This document shows positions 7,854 through 13,320 of a stretch of DNA of 13,320 nucleotides, piece by piece. Below the pieces are notes generated by a model that saw nothing but the letters and a program-made list of their open reading frames with translations, searched no databases and was not told the origin of the DNA. Source of the stretch: Campylobacterales bacterium. GTDB lineage: Bacteria > Campylobacterota > Campylobacteria > Campylobacterales > QNZT01. A program made the position numbers and the translations under genes. How positions within the stretch are numbered: the first letter of the stretch is position 1; each line of letters begins with the position of its first letter. The stretch lies in NCBI GenBank assembly GCA_015489185.1, contig WGAE01000274.1, forward strand, positions 1 to 13,320. Reading direction: 5' to 3'.

Positions 7854-9683
7854 ATGAATATCAAAAACTATACGATAGATGAACTGAATAATCTATGTGC
7901 CGAAATCAGGCAAAAAATTCTCGAAACAGTCAGTAAAAACGGTGGACATCTTAGCAGTACGCTCGGCTCCGTTGAACTGATCGTCGCGATGCACTATGTT
8001 TTTGATGTCTCCAAAGATCCCTTTATTTTCGATGTTTCACATCAGGCGTATGCACATAAACTTCTGACGGACAGATGGGATAAATTTGATACACTCAGAC
8101 AATTCGGCGGTATCAGCGGTTATACAAAACCTTCCGAATCTCCGTATGACTACTTTGTCGCCGGGCACAGTTCCACATCGATTTCGCTGGCGACAGGCGC
8201 GGCAAAAGCGATCAAACTCAAAAACGAATCGCGTATCCCGGTCGCACTGATTGGGGACGGTTCGATGAGCGCAGGCATGGTCTATGAAGCGATGAATGAA
8301 TTAGGAGATATCAAACTCCCTGTCGTCATCATCCTCAACGATAACGAAATGAGTATCGCCAAACCGATCGGAGCAATCAGCAATTACCTTTCGCAGGTCA
8401 TGGCGGGGAACTTTTACCAAAAACTCAAAAAACAGACCAAGCAAATCCTCGAACACCTGCCCGAAGGGGCAACCTACATTGCCAAACGTTTCGATGAAAG
8501 CATGAAACTCATTACCCCCGGTATCCTCTTTGAAGAGCTGGGGCTTGAATATATCGGGCCGGTCGACGGTCATGATCTCGAAGCATTGATCGAAGCATAT
8601 ACGCTGGCAAAAAAGATGGCAAAACCGGTCATCATTCATACACAGACAATCAAAGGCAAAGGGTACCAAATCGCTGAGGGCTACTACGAACACTGGCACG
8701 GTGTCGGAAAATTTGATATCAATAGCGGTGAACCTCTGAACAAAAACGGCGCTAAAAACGCAACGAAAATGTTTGCCGAAGCATTGCTCGATCTGGCAAA
8801 AAACGATGAAAAGGTTGTCGGTGTCACCGCAGCAATGCCCAGCGGTACCGGTATTAAAGATCTTATGAAAGCGTTCCCTGAGCGTTTCTGGGATGTTGCG
8901 ATCGCAGAACAACACGCTGTTACTTCAATGTGCGCGATGGCAAAAGAGGGATTTAAACCCTTTATCGCCATCTACTCCACTTTTTTGCAACGCGCCTACG
9001 ATCAGGTCATTCATGATGCGTGCATTATGGCGTTACCGGTGGTATTTGCGATCGATCGTGCCGGAATCGTCGGTGAAGACGGTGAAACACATCAGGGAGC
9101 GTTTGACATCTCCTATCTAAGAACCGTACCGAATATGACCCTGTTCGCACCGCGTGACGAAGCGACAATGCATGAAGCGGTGAAATTTGCCCACACTATG
9201 CAAACCCCATGTGCGTTCCGTTACCCCAGAGGTACTTTCAGACCCGTTCCGTTCAAAGCCAAACCTATGGCACTCGGCAAAGCAGACCTGCTTGTGGATG
9301 CCGATTCCGAAACACTTCTGATCGGCTACGGTGCAGGAGTCGGACGCGCTTATGAGACAATGAAACTTCTTGACTTTGAAACCGGGTTACTCGACCTGGT
9401 ATTTGTCAAACCGCTCGATGAAAAATTGCTCACACAACTTGCCGCAAAATACAGCCGCTGGTATGTCTTCAGTGACAGTGCAAAAATGGGCGGTGTCGGA
9501 AGCGCACTTTGTGAGTTTTTGGAACGTAACAATCTTCATGAAGCAGTCACTGTCACCACTTTTGAATATGAAGACGCTTTCATTCCGCACGGTAATACGA
9601 AACTCGTTGAAGAATCCCTCGGGCTGTTACCCGAACAACTTGCTGAAAAAATCAAAGCAGATCACTCCAAAGAGCCTGTATAA
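7854..9683 (+). CDS. dxs: 1-deoxy-D-xylulose-5-phosphate synthase
   Basis: Thiamine-diphosphate enzyme that condenses pyruvate with glyceraldehyde 3-phosphate, the first and usually rate-limiting step of the MEP isoprenoid pathway; its product also feeds thiamine and pyridoxal synthesis. The 609 residues match the family. Seen: HLSSTLGSVEL at the N-terminus, DVSHQAYAHK (DVGHQ in most bacteria), AGHSSTS, the ThDP/Mg motif GDG at 134-136 ending at N148, and GPVDGHD. The pyrimidine-binding domain has AEQHA with the catalytic glutamate E352, STFLQRAYDQ, GEDGETHQG and RYPRG. The C-terminal transketolase domain follows. It starts 4 bases after the fliH stop with a weak AAGAGAG site, so it is part of the flagellar unit. 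It is the last + strand gene, ending 12 bases before the facing tRNA. Confidence 0.98.
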   Translation: MNIKNYTIDELNNLCAEIRQKILETVSKNGGHLSSTLGSVELIVAMHYVFDVSKDPFIFDVSHQAYAHKLLTDRWDKFDTLRQFGGISGYTKPSESPYDYFVAGHSSTSISLATGAAKAIKLKNESRIPVALIGDGSMSAGMVYEAMNELGDIKLPVVIILNDNEMSIAKPIGAISNYLSQVMAGNFYQKLKKQTKQILEHLPEGATYIAKRFDESMKLITPGILFEELGLEYIGPVDGHDLEALIEAYTLAKKMAKPVIIHTQTIKGKGYQIAEGYYEHWHGVGKFDINSGEPLNKNGAKNATKMFAEALLDLAKNDEKVVGVTAAMPSGTGIKDLMKAFPERFWDVAIAEQHAVTSMCAMAKEGFKPFIAIYSTFLQRAYDQVIHDACIMALPVVFAIDRAGIVGEDGETHQGAFDISYLRTVPNMTLFAPRDEATMHEAVKFAHTMQTPCAFRYPRGTFRPVPFKAKPMALGKADLLVDADSETLLIGYGAGVGRAYETMKLLDFETGLLDLVFVKPLDEKLLTQLAAKYSRWYVFSDSAKMGGVGSALCEFLERNNLHEAVTVTTFEYEDAFIPHGNTKLVEESLGLLPEQLAEKIKADHSKEPV

Positions 9684-9695
9684 CAATATGCGGGG

Positions 9696-9772
9696 TGGTG
9701 TCCCCGGCGCGATTCGAACGCACGGCCTCCGGATTAGGAATCCGGTGCTCTATCCAGCTGAGCTACGAGGAC
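9696..9772 (-). tRNA. tRNA-Arg (anticodon CCT)
   Basis: The - strand folds into a complete 77-nt cloverleaf: 7-bp acceptor stem (GTCCTCG with CGGGGAC, one G-U pair), D arm GCTC/GAGC with a 9-base loop, anticodon stem CCGGA/TCCGG with loop TTCCTAA, 5-base variable loop, and T arm with loop TTCGAAT. The anticodon CCT (9736-9738 on the + strand) reads AGG, so it charges arginine. The discriminator is A and the 3' CCA is encoded (9696-9698). The tRNA faces dxs tail to tail with 12 bases between. It lies downstream of fusA but behind a terminator-like hairpin, so it may have its own promoter; TATCAT on the - strand (9811-9816) is a weak candidate. tRNA-Arg genes are common phage integration sites, but no integrase or repeated 3' end is visible here. 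Confidence 0.97.
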
Positions 9773-9774
9773 AG

Positions 9775-9781
9775 TTTTTTT
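9775..9781 (+). terminator. Candidate terminator of the lysA-dxs unit using the antisense tRNA fold
   Basis: Seven T residues lie 2 bases past the tRNA gene. In the + strand transcript leaving dxs, the antisense of the tRNA can refold, with acceptor arms GTCCCCG and CGAGGAC pairing (one C-A mismatch) directly before this U-tract. That has the shape of an intrinsic terminator, and no other one is visible after dxs. Confidence 0.45.
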
Positions 9782-9839
9782 AATGTTTAATTTTGAGTTG
9801 TGAGTTTTGAATGATAAGTTTTTAACTATGAGCGACTAA
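9777..9839. repeat. Degenerate heptamer repeat (about nine units)
   Basis: The AT-rich gap can be cut into nine successive 7-base units with consensus TTTTKAR. The best are TTTTGAG (9791-9797), TTGTGAG (9798-9804) and TTTTGAA (9805-9811). Base 6 is A and base 7 is a purine in all nine; the outer units are more diverged. It fills the space between the tRNA and the fusA terminator and may contain the tRNA promoter. Function unknown. Confidence 0.5.
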
Positions 9840-9850
9840 AGGCTATTAAA

Positions 9851-9876
9851 GAAGAGCAGGCAAAGCCTGTCTCTTC
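9851..9876 (-). terminator. Rho-independent terminator after fusA
   Basis: Inverted repeat GAAGAG-CAGGC / GCCTG-T-CTCTTC with an AAA loop: an 11-bp stem with one bulged base, 15 bases past the fusA stop. On the - strand the stem is followed by TTTAATAG, a short U-rich tail. It should end the rpsL-rpsG-fusA transcript before the tRNA, perhaps incompletely. The + strand side has no T-tract. Confidence 0.7.
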
Positions 9877-9891
9877 ATGTATACTGAGAAA

Positions 9892-11982
9892 TTAACCGTT
9901 TCTCTTTTTGATAATCTCTTCCGCAACGTTTCGTGGAACTTCCGCATAGTGGTCAAACTCCATCGCGTATGTCGCACGTCCCTGCGTCGCGGATCGCAGA
10001 TCGGTTGAGTAACCGAACATCTCTGAAAGCGGTACGAACGCGTTGATAATCTTGTTACCGGCTCTTTCATCCATACCTTCCACCTGACCGCGTCTTCTGT
10101 TCAGGTCGCCAATGACATCACCCATGAACTCTTCCGGTACTTCAACCTCGACTTTCATCATAGGCTCGAGGATGACAGGATTCGCCTTTTTCGCACCCTC
10201 TTTAAATGCCATCGATGCAGCCAGTTTAAACGCCATCTCTGAGGAGTCGACATCATGGTATGAACCGTCATAAAGTGTGACTTTCACATCTTCTACCGGA
10301 TAACCTGCTAGTACACCGCCCTGCATCGCTTCCTGAATACCTTTGTCAACCGCAGGAATATACTCTCTGGGCACCGTACCACCTTTGATCGCATCGACGA
10401 ACTCATACCCTTCACCCGGCTCGAGCGGTTCGAGTTTGATAAAGACATGACCGTACTGACCGCGACCACCGGACTGCTTGGCATATTTGTATTCCTGATC
10501 GACGGAACTTCTGATCGTCTCACGATAGGCAACCTGCGGCTGACCGACTTCCGCTTCAACTTTAAACTCACGTTTCATACGATCGACAATAATCTCCAGG
10601 TGCAATTCACCCATACCGGAAATAATCGTCTGACCGCTCTCTTCGTCTGTCTCGACACGGAAAGATGGATCTTCCTGCGCAAGTTTTTGGAGCGCAATAC
10701 CCATTTTCTCCTGGTCTGCTTTGGTTTTCGGTTCAACCGCAACAGAGATAACCGGATCAGGGAATTCCATTCTCTCCAATACGACTTTATCCGCAGGATC
10801 ACAGAGTGTATCACCGGTCGTCGTATTTTTCAGACCGACAACCGCACCGATTTCACCGGCATAGATCTCTTTGATCTCTTCACGTTTGATCGCGTGCATC
10901 TTCATGATACGACCGACACGCTCTTTTTTATCTTTGGTAGAGTTCAGTACATAAGACCCTGACTCAAGTGAACCGCGATAAACACGAATAAATGTCAACT
11001 GTCCGACAAACGGGTCAGTCATAATCTTAAACGCCAGTGCGGCAAACGGACCGTCATCGGTAGACTCAACATAAACCTCTTCGTCCGGATTATCCATTTT
11101 CGTACCGCGAATCGGAGGTACTTCCGTCGGTGCAGGCAGATAATCGACAACCGCATCCAGCAGTGTCTGAACACCTTTGTTTTTGAACGCTGTACCGCAA
11201 GTCATCGGAACGATCTCCATGTTGATCGTCGCTTTTTTGATTCCTTGCATAATCTCTTCGGTGGTCAGCTCTTCACCTTCGAGATATTTTTCCATCAACT
11301 CTTCGTTTGCTTCCGCTTCAGAGATCTTTTCGATCATCTTTTCGCGATATTCCTGAGCTTTTTCCTGAAGTTCCGGGCGAATATCCTGTTCATGATATGC
11401 AGAACCCATCGCCGCTTCCTGATCCCAGACGATCTCTTTCATTTTCACAAGATCAACAACACCTTCAAACTGATCCTCCGCACCGATAGGAATTTGAATC
11501 GGTACAGGATTACCGTTAAGGCGCTCTTCAATCTGTCTCTCTACTTCGTAGAAATCGGCACCGGTTCTGTCCATTTTGTTGACAAAAACAATAGACGGTA
11601 CACCGTATTTGTTACGTTGTCTCCAGACTGTTTCAGACTGCGGCTGTACACCGCCGACCGCACAGAAAACGGAAACCGCTCCGTCAAGAACACGCATGGA
11701 GCGCTCAACCTCGATCGTAAAGTCAACGTGCCCCGGAGTGTCGATAATGTTGATCTGTTTCCCTCTCCAGGTACAAGTTGTCGCAGCAGAGGTAATCGTA
11801 ATACCCCTCTCCTGCTCCTGTTCCATCCAGTCCATCGTCGCGGCACCGTCGTGTACCTCACCGATTTTGTGCTCAACACCCGTATAGTACAGAATTCTTT
11901 CCGTAGTTGTTGTCTTACCGGCGTCGATGTGCGCAGCGATACCGATATTTCTTAAATCTTCAAGTTTATGAGATCTTGGCAT
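9892..11982 (-). CDS. fusA: Elongation factor G
   Basis: GTPase that drives ribosome translocation and, with RRF, ribosome recycling. The 696 residues have the full five-domain layout. The G domain carries G1 AHIDAGKT (17-24), G2 RGITI (59-63), G3 DTPGH (81-85, with the catalytic histidine H85) and G4 NKMD (135-138). Domain II follows from about 290 and domain III (EDPSFRVETDEESGQT, SGMGELHLE) from about 405. Domain IV has the GQYGHV segment and the decoding-site loop, and domain V ends at KKRNG. AAGGA (11990-11994 on the + strand) lies 7 bases before the ATG. It follows rpsG by 15 bases in the classic str order, but no tuf gene comes next; instead there is a hairpin terminator. The match to bacterial EF-G is complete, and no tetracycline-resistance-type features were noted. 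Confidence 0.99.
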   Translation of the reverse strand: MPRSHKLEDLRNIGIAAHIDAGKTTTTERILYYTGVEHKIGEVHDGAATMDWMEQEQERGITITSAATTCTWRGKQINIIDTPGHVDFTIEVERSMRVLDGAVSVFCAVGGVQPQSETVWRQRNKYGVPSIVFVNKMDRTGADFYEVERQIEERLNGNPVPIQIPIGAEDQFEGVVDLVKMKEIVWDQEAAMGSAYHEQDIRPELQEKAQEYREKMIEKISEAEANEELMEKYLEGEELTTEEIMQGIKKATINMEIVPMTCGTAFKNKGVQTLLDAVVDYLPAPTEVPPIRGTKMDNPDEEVYVESTDDGPFAALAFKIMTDPFVGQLTFIRVYRGSLESGSYVLNSTKDKKERVGRIMKMHAIKREEIKEIYAGEIGAVVGLKNTTTGDTLCDPADKVVLERMEFPDPVISVAVEPKTKADQEKMGIALQKLAQEDPSFRVETDEESGQTIISGMGELHLEIIVDRMKREFKVEAEVGQPQVAYRETIRSSVDQEYKYAKQSGGRGQYGHVFIKLEPLEPGEGYEFVDAIKGGTVPREYIPAVDKGIQEAMQGGVLAGYPVEDVKVTLYDGSYHDVDSSEMAFKLAASMAFKEGAKKANPVILEPMMKVEVEVPEEFMGDVIGDLNRRRGQVEGMDERAGNKIINAFVPLSEMFGYSTDLRSATQGRATYAMEFDHYAEVPRNVAEEIIKKRNG

Positions 11983-11997
11983 TTTAATTTCCTTCTC

Positions 11998-12468
11998 TTA
12001 CCATCTGTAGTGAGCAAACGCTTTGTTCGCTTCAGCCATTTTGTAGGTATCCTCTTTCTTCTTGTAAGAAGCACCTCTTTCATTCGCCGCGTCGATCAAC
12101 TCATTTGCCAATCTGTCTTTCATCGTTCTTTCGCTTCTTTTACGTGTAAAGCCGATGATCCATCTGATTGCCAGAGACTGTTGTCTGACAGGACGTACTT
12201 CAACAGGAACCTGGTATGTCGCACCACCGATTCTGCGGCTTTTTACTTCCATCACAGGTTTGATGTTTTCAATCGCTTTGTAAAAGATGTCGATACCTTT
12301 TTCGCCTTCAACTTTCTTTTCGATAATATCAATCGCATCGTAGAAAATTTTTGCAGCGACACTTTTTTTACCGTCTAGCATAAGACCGTTGATAAATTTG
12401 GATACCAATTTGGAGTTGTAAATCGGATCCGGAGTAACTTCTCTAACTGGAGCTCTTCTTCTTCTCAT
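11998..12468 (-). CDS. rpsG: 30S ribosomal protein S7
   Basis: Primary 16S rRNA-binding protein that nucleates assembly of the 30S head and contacts E-site tRNA. At 156 residues it has the standard length and the standard basic start MRRRRAPVREVTPDP, followed by YNSKLVSKFINGLMLDGKK, and the VEVRPVRRQ-type segment (here VPVEVRPVRQQSLAIRW). GAAGGA precedes the ATG by 5 bases. In E. coli S7 is the autogenous repressor of the str operon and binds mRNA between rpsL and rpsG. Here that gap is unusually long (178 bases) and contains a hairpin and a candidate promoter, so similar control is plausible but not shown. Confidence 0.99.
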   Translation of the reverse strand: MRRRRAPVREVTPDPIYNSKLVSKFINGLMLDGKKSVAAKIFYDAIDIIEKKVEGEKGIDIFYKAIENIKPVMEVKSRRIGGATYQVPVEVRPVRQQSLAIRWIIGFTRKRSERTMKDRLANELIDAANERGASYKKKEDTYKMAEANKAFAHYRW

Positions 12469-12503
12469 AATCTTCCTTCAATTTTTTGCAAAATTTACTC
12501 AAA

Positions 12504-12532
12504 CTCTGTCCACGAAGGTTTTTGCGACAGAG
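12504..12532 (-). promoter_or_regulatory. Hairpin in the rpsG 5' leader (possible S7 operator)
   Basis: CTCTGTC and GACAGAG form a perfect 7-bp stem around a 15-base loop, 36 bases before the rpsG ATG. Its place in the rpsL-rpsG gap matches where S7 binds in E. coli. I see no clear sequence match to the E. coli site, so the role is inferred from position only. Confidence 0.4.
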
Positions 12533-12540
12533 CCTGGCCA

Positions 12541-12546
12541 ATTTTA
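12541..12546 (-). promoter_or_regulatory. Candidate -10 element for rpsG-fusA
   Basis: On the - strand this reads TAAAAT within TTGTTAAAATTGG, with the A/T-rich upstream DNA usual for Campylobacterota promoters and only a poor -35 (AAACAA). Transcription from here would start near 12534 and produce an rpsG leader that includes the 12504-12532 hairpin. Confidence 0.4.
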
Positions 12547-12607
12547 ACAATAGTGATTTTTAATTGTTTCGCGTATAACGCTTTTTTGATACCCTCACAG
12601 ATATCTT

Positions 12608-12631
12608 CGAGTCGCGGATATCATCGACTCG
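12608..12631 (-). other. Hairpin just downstream of rpsL
   Basis: CGAGTCG (12608-12614) and CGACTCG (12625-12631) form a perfect 7-bp stem with a 10-base loop, 15 bases past the rpsL stop. No U-tract follows on either strand, so it is not a standard terminator. It could protect the rpsL mRNA end, mark a processing site, or be part of a larger S7-responsive structure. Confidence 0.4.
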
Positions 12632-12646
12632 TACTTCATGATACGA

Positions 12647-13021
12647 TTAAGATTTAGGTCTTTTCGTACCGTATTTACTTCTTGCCACTTTTCTGTTCGC
12701 GACACCCGCTGTATCGAGCGCACCACGTACGATGTGATACTTCACACCCGGCAAGTCTTTTACCCTACCGCCACGTACCAGGACGATGGAGTGTTCCTGA
12801 AGGTTGTGACCTTCACCACCGATATAACTGATAACCTCAAAGCCACTTGTCAGTCTCACTTTCGCGACTTTTCTCAAAGCGGAGTTAGGCTTTTTAGGAG
12901 TCGTTGTATAGACTCTCGTACAGACCCCTCTTCTTTGAGGACATTTGACAAGTGCCGGTGATTTAGACTTTTTAATCACCTTTTTTCTCTCTTTACGAAC
13001 CAATTGATTGATTGTCGGCAC
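12647..13021 (-). CDS. rpsL: 30S ribosomal protein S12
   Basis: Decoding-centre protein of the 30S subunit. The 124-residue length equals E. coli S12, and the sequence aligns without gaps: PTINQLVRK start, CPQRRGVCTRVYTTTPKKPNSALRK and GGRVKDLPG (as separate blocks), ending KYGTKRPKS. K43 and K88, the positions changed in streptomycin-resistant mutants, are wild type; D89, the RimO methylthiolation site, is present. The start is GTG (13021-13019), chosen because it gives the conserved M-P-T-I-N-Q N-terminus and lies 6 bases after AAGGA. An ATG overlapping it (13023-13021) is in another frame and stops after 15 codons. The gene leads the rpsL-rpsG-fusA cluster and lies 130 bp after a HlyD-type gene on the same strand. 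Confidence 0.99.
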   Translation of the reverse strand: MPTINQLVRKERKKVIKKSKSPALVKCPQRRGVCTRVYTTTPKKPNSALRKVAKVRLTSGFEVISYIGGEGHNLQEHSIVLVRGGRVKDLPGVKYHIVRGALDTAGVANRKVARSKYGTKRPKS

Positions 13022-13027
13022 ATGCTT

Positions 13028-13032
13028 TCCTT
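13028..13032 (-). promoter_or_regulatory. Ribosome-binding site that sets the GTG start of rpsL
   Basis: AAGGA on the - strand lies 6 bases before GTG and 4 bases before the overlapping out-of-frame ATG. The normal spacing and conserved S12 N-terminus favour GTG. Confidence 0.75.
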
Positions 13033-13079
13033 ATTGAAATTTCCTTCATATCGACACGGCGTCTCTATAAAGGTGCGCA

Positions 13080-13085
13080 ATAATA
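13080..13085 (-). promoter_or_regulatory. Candidate -10 element for the rpsL operon
   Basis: TATTAT on the - strand follows a T-rich run and precedes TTGCGC, about 58 bases before the rpsL GTG. The DNA from 13081 to 13112 is almost all A/T, as expected upstream of a strong ribosomal promoter in this phylum. A second AT-rich box (TTTATAAA, near 13097-13104) is an alternative. Confidence 0.4.
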
Positions 13086-13115
13086 CAAAAAAATTATTTA
13101 TAAAATGCTTAATCT

Positions 13116-13133
13116 ACCCCGTTTTCAGGGGGT
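13116..13133 (-). terminator. Weak terminator candidate between the HlyD-type gene and rpsL
   Basis: ACCCC and GGGGT can form a 5-bp GC-rich stem with an 8-base loop, about 18 bases past the stop of the HlyD-type gene. On the - strand AGATTAAGCATTTT follows, without an immediate U-tract, so termination is doubtful. Confidence 0.3.
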
Positions 13134-13151
13134 TTCAGAGATGAGAGGAGA

Positions 13152-13320
13152 TCAGCGGACGCTGATACCCTCATTGAAGTATTTAACAAGCGGATAGATA
13201 AAAAATTCAATAATACGTCTTTCACCGACTTTAAATTCGGCTGTCGCCGTCATCCCCGGAATGAGATATTTCTTTTCGCCTTCAACCATCAACCATGTCT
13301 TTTTAGGTTTGATATAAACC
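13152..13320 (-). CDS. HlyD-family secretion adaptor, C-terminal end (cut by window edge)
   Basis: An open frame runs from the right edge to a TGA at 13154-13152, giving the last 55 residues of a protein whose start lies outside. They include KPKKTWLMVEGEKK, then PGMTATAEFKVGERR, then IIEFFIYPLVKYFNE, ending in SVR. The PGM.A.AEF..GERR block followed by a hydrophobic FFIYPL stretch is typical of the C-terminus of HlyD-type membrane-fusion proteins, which join the inner-membrane ABC exporter to an outer-membrane TolC-like channel in type I secretion. Only this tail is seen, so the substrate and operon partners are unknown; an RND-pump adaptor is less likely. No start codon is in the window. 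It runs in the same direction as rpsL. Confidence 0.75.
   Translation of the reverse strand, partial: VYIKPKKTWLMVEGEKKYLIPGMTATAEFKVGERRIIEFFIYPLVKYFNEGISVR

Noticed and set aside
9692..9705. GGGG/CCCC hairpin as the dxs terminator
   Set aside because: Half of it is the tRNA acceptor end, the stem is only 4 bp, and no T-tract follows it directly.
9696..9772. tRNA-Arg as the attachment site of an integrated element
   Set aside because: No integrase, no duplicated tRNA 3' end and only housekeeping genes on both sides.
10447..11955. Open frames on the + strand opposite fusA, up to 236 codons
   Set aside because: fusA is unambiguous over this whole range; these are mirror frames rich in Phe, Arg and Cys, with no family motifs.
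1..13320. CRISPR arrays, insertion sequences, toxin-antitoxin pairs or defence genes
   Set aside because: No regularly spaced repeats, transposase motifs or small paired genes were seen; coding space is filled by housekeeping families.

Overview
The window is a slice of a bacterial chromosome that fits the Campylobacterota (former Epsilonproteobacteria). The evidence is the run lptF/G-type permease, lysA, pheA, hisC, fliF, fliG, fliH, dxs, which I recognise as an arrangement also found, with small differences, around fliF in Campylobacter. Other evidence is a str operon (rpsL, rpsG, fusA) with no tuf gene after fusA. Base composition looks moderate (mid-40s % G+C by eye, not computed), higher than in Campylobacter or Helicobacter. 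A motile free-living sulfur-oxidising relative is therefore possible, but the genus cannot be fixed from this sequence.

Layout. Positions 1-9683 are all on the + strand. They hold the 3' part of an LPS-export permease of the LptF/LptG family, then lysA (last step of lysine synthesis), pheA (chorismate to phenylpyruvate), hisC-type aminotransferase, fliF (MS ring), fliG (rotor switch), fliH (export ATPase regulator) and dxs (first step of the MEP isoprenoid pathway). From lysA to dxs the genes overlap or lie within 16 bp of each other, so this reads as one co-transcribed, translationally coupled unit. A very AT-rich stretch at the 3' end of hisC may carry an extra promoter for the flagellar genes.

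From 9696 to the right end everything is on the - strand: tRNA-Arg(CCT) facing dxs tail to tail, fusA, rpsG, rpsL, and finally the 3' end of a HlyD-type secretion adaptor that runs off the window. A terminator-like hairpin follows fusA. The 178-bp gap between rpsL and rpsG holds two hairpins and a candidate promoter. No gene-free stretch exceeds 300 bp.

I did not find an undescribed gene system. All coding sequences belong to well-known families. What merits a second look is small-scale: a tRNA whose antisense strand looks like the terminator of the facing operon, a degenerate heptamer repeat next to it, structured RNA in the rpsL-rpsG gap, a GTG start of rpsL nested in an out-of-frame ATG, and a 120-bp segment of hisC at 20% G+C.
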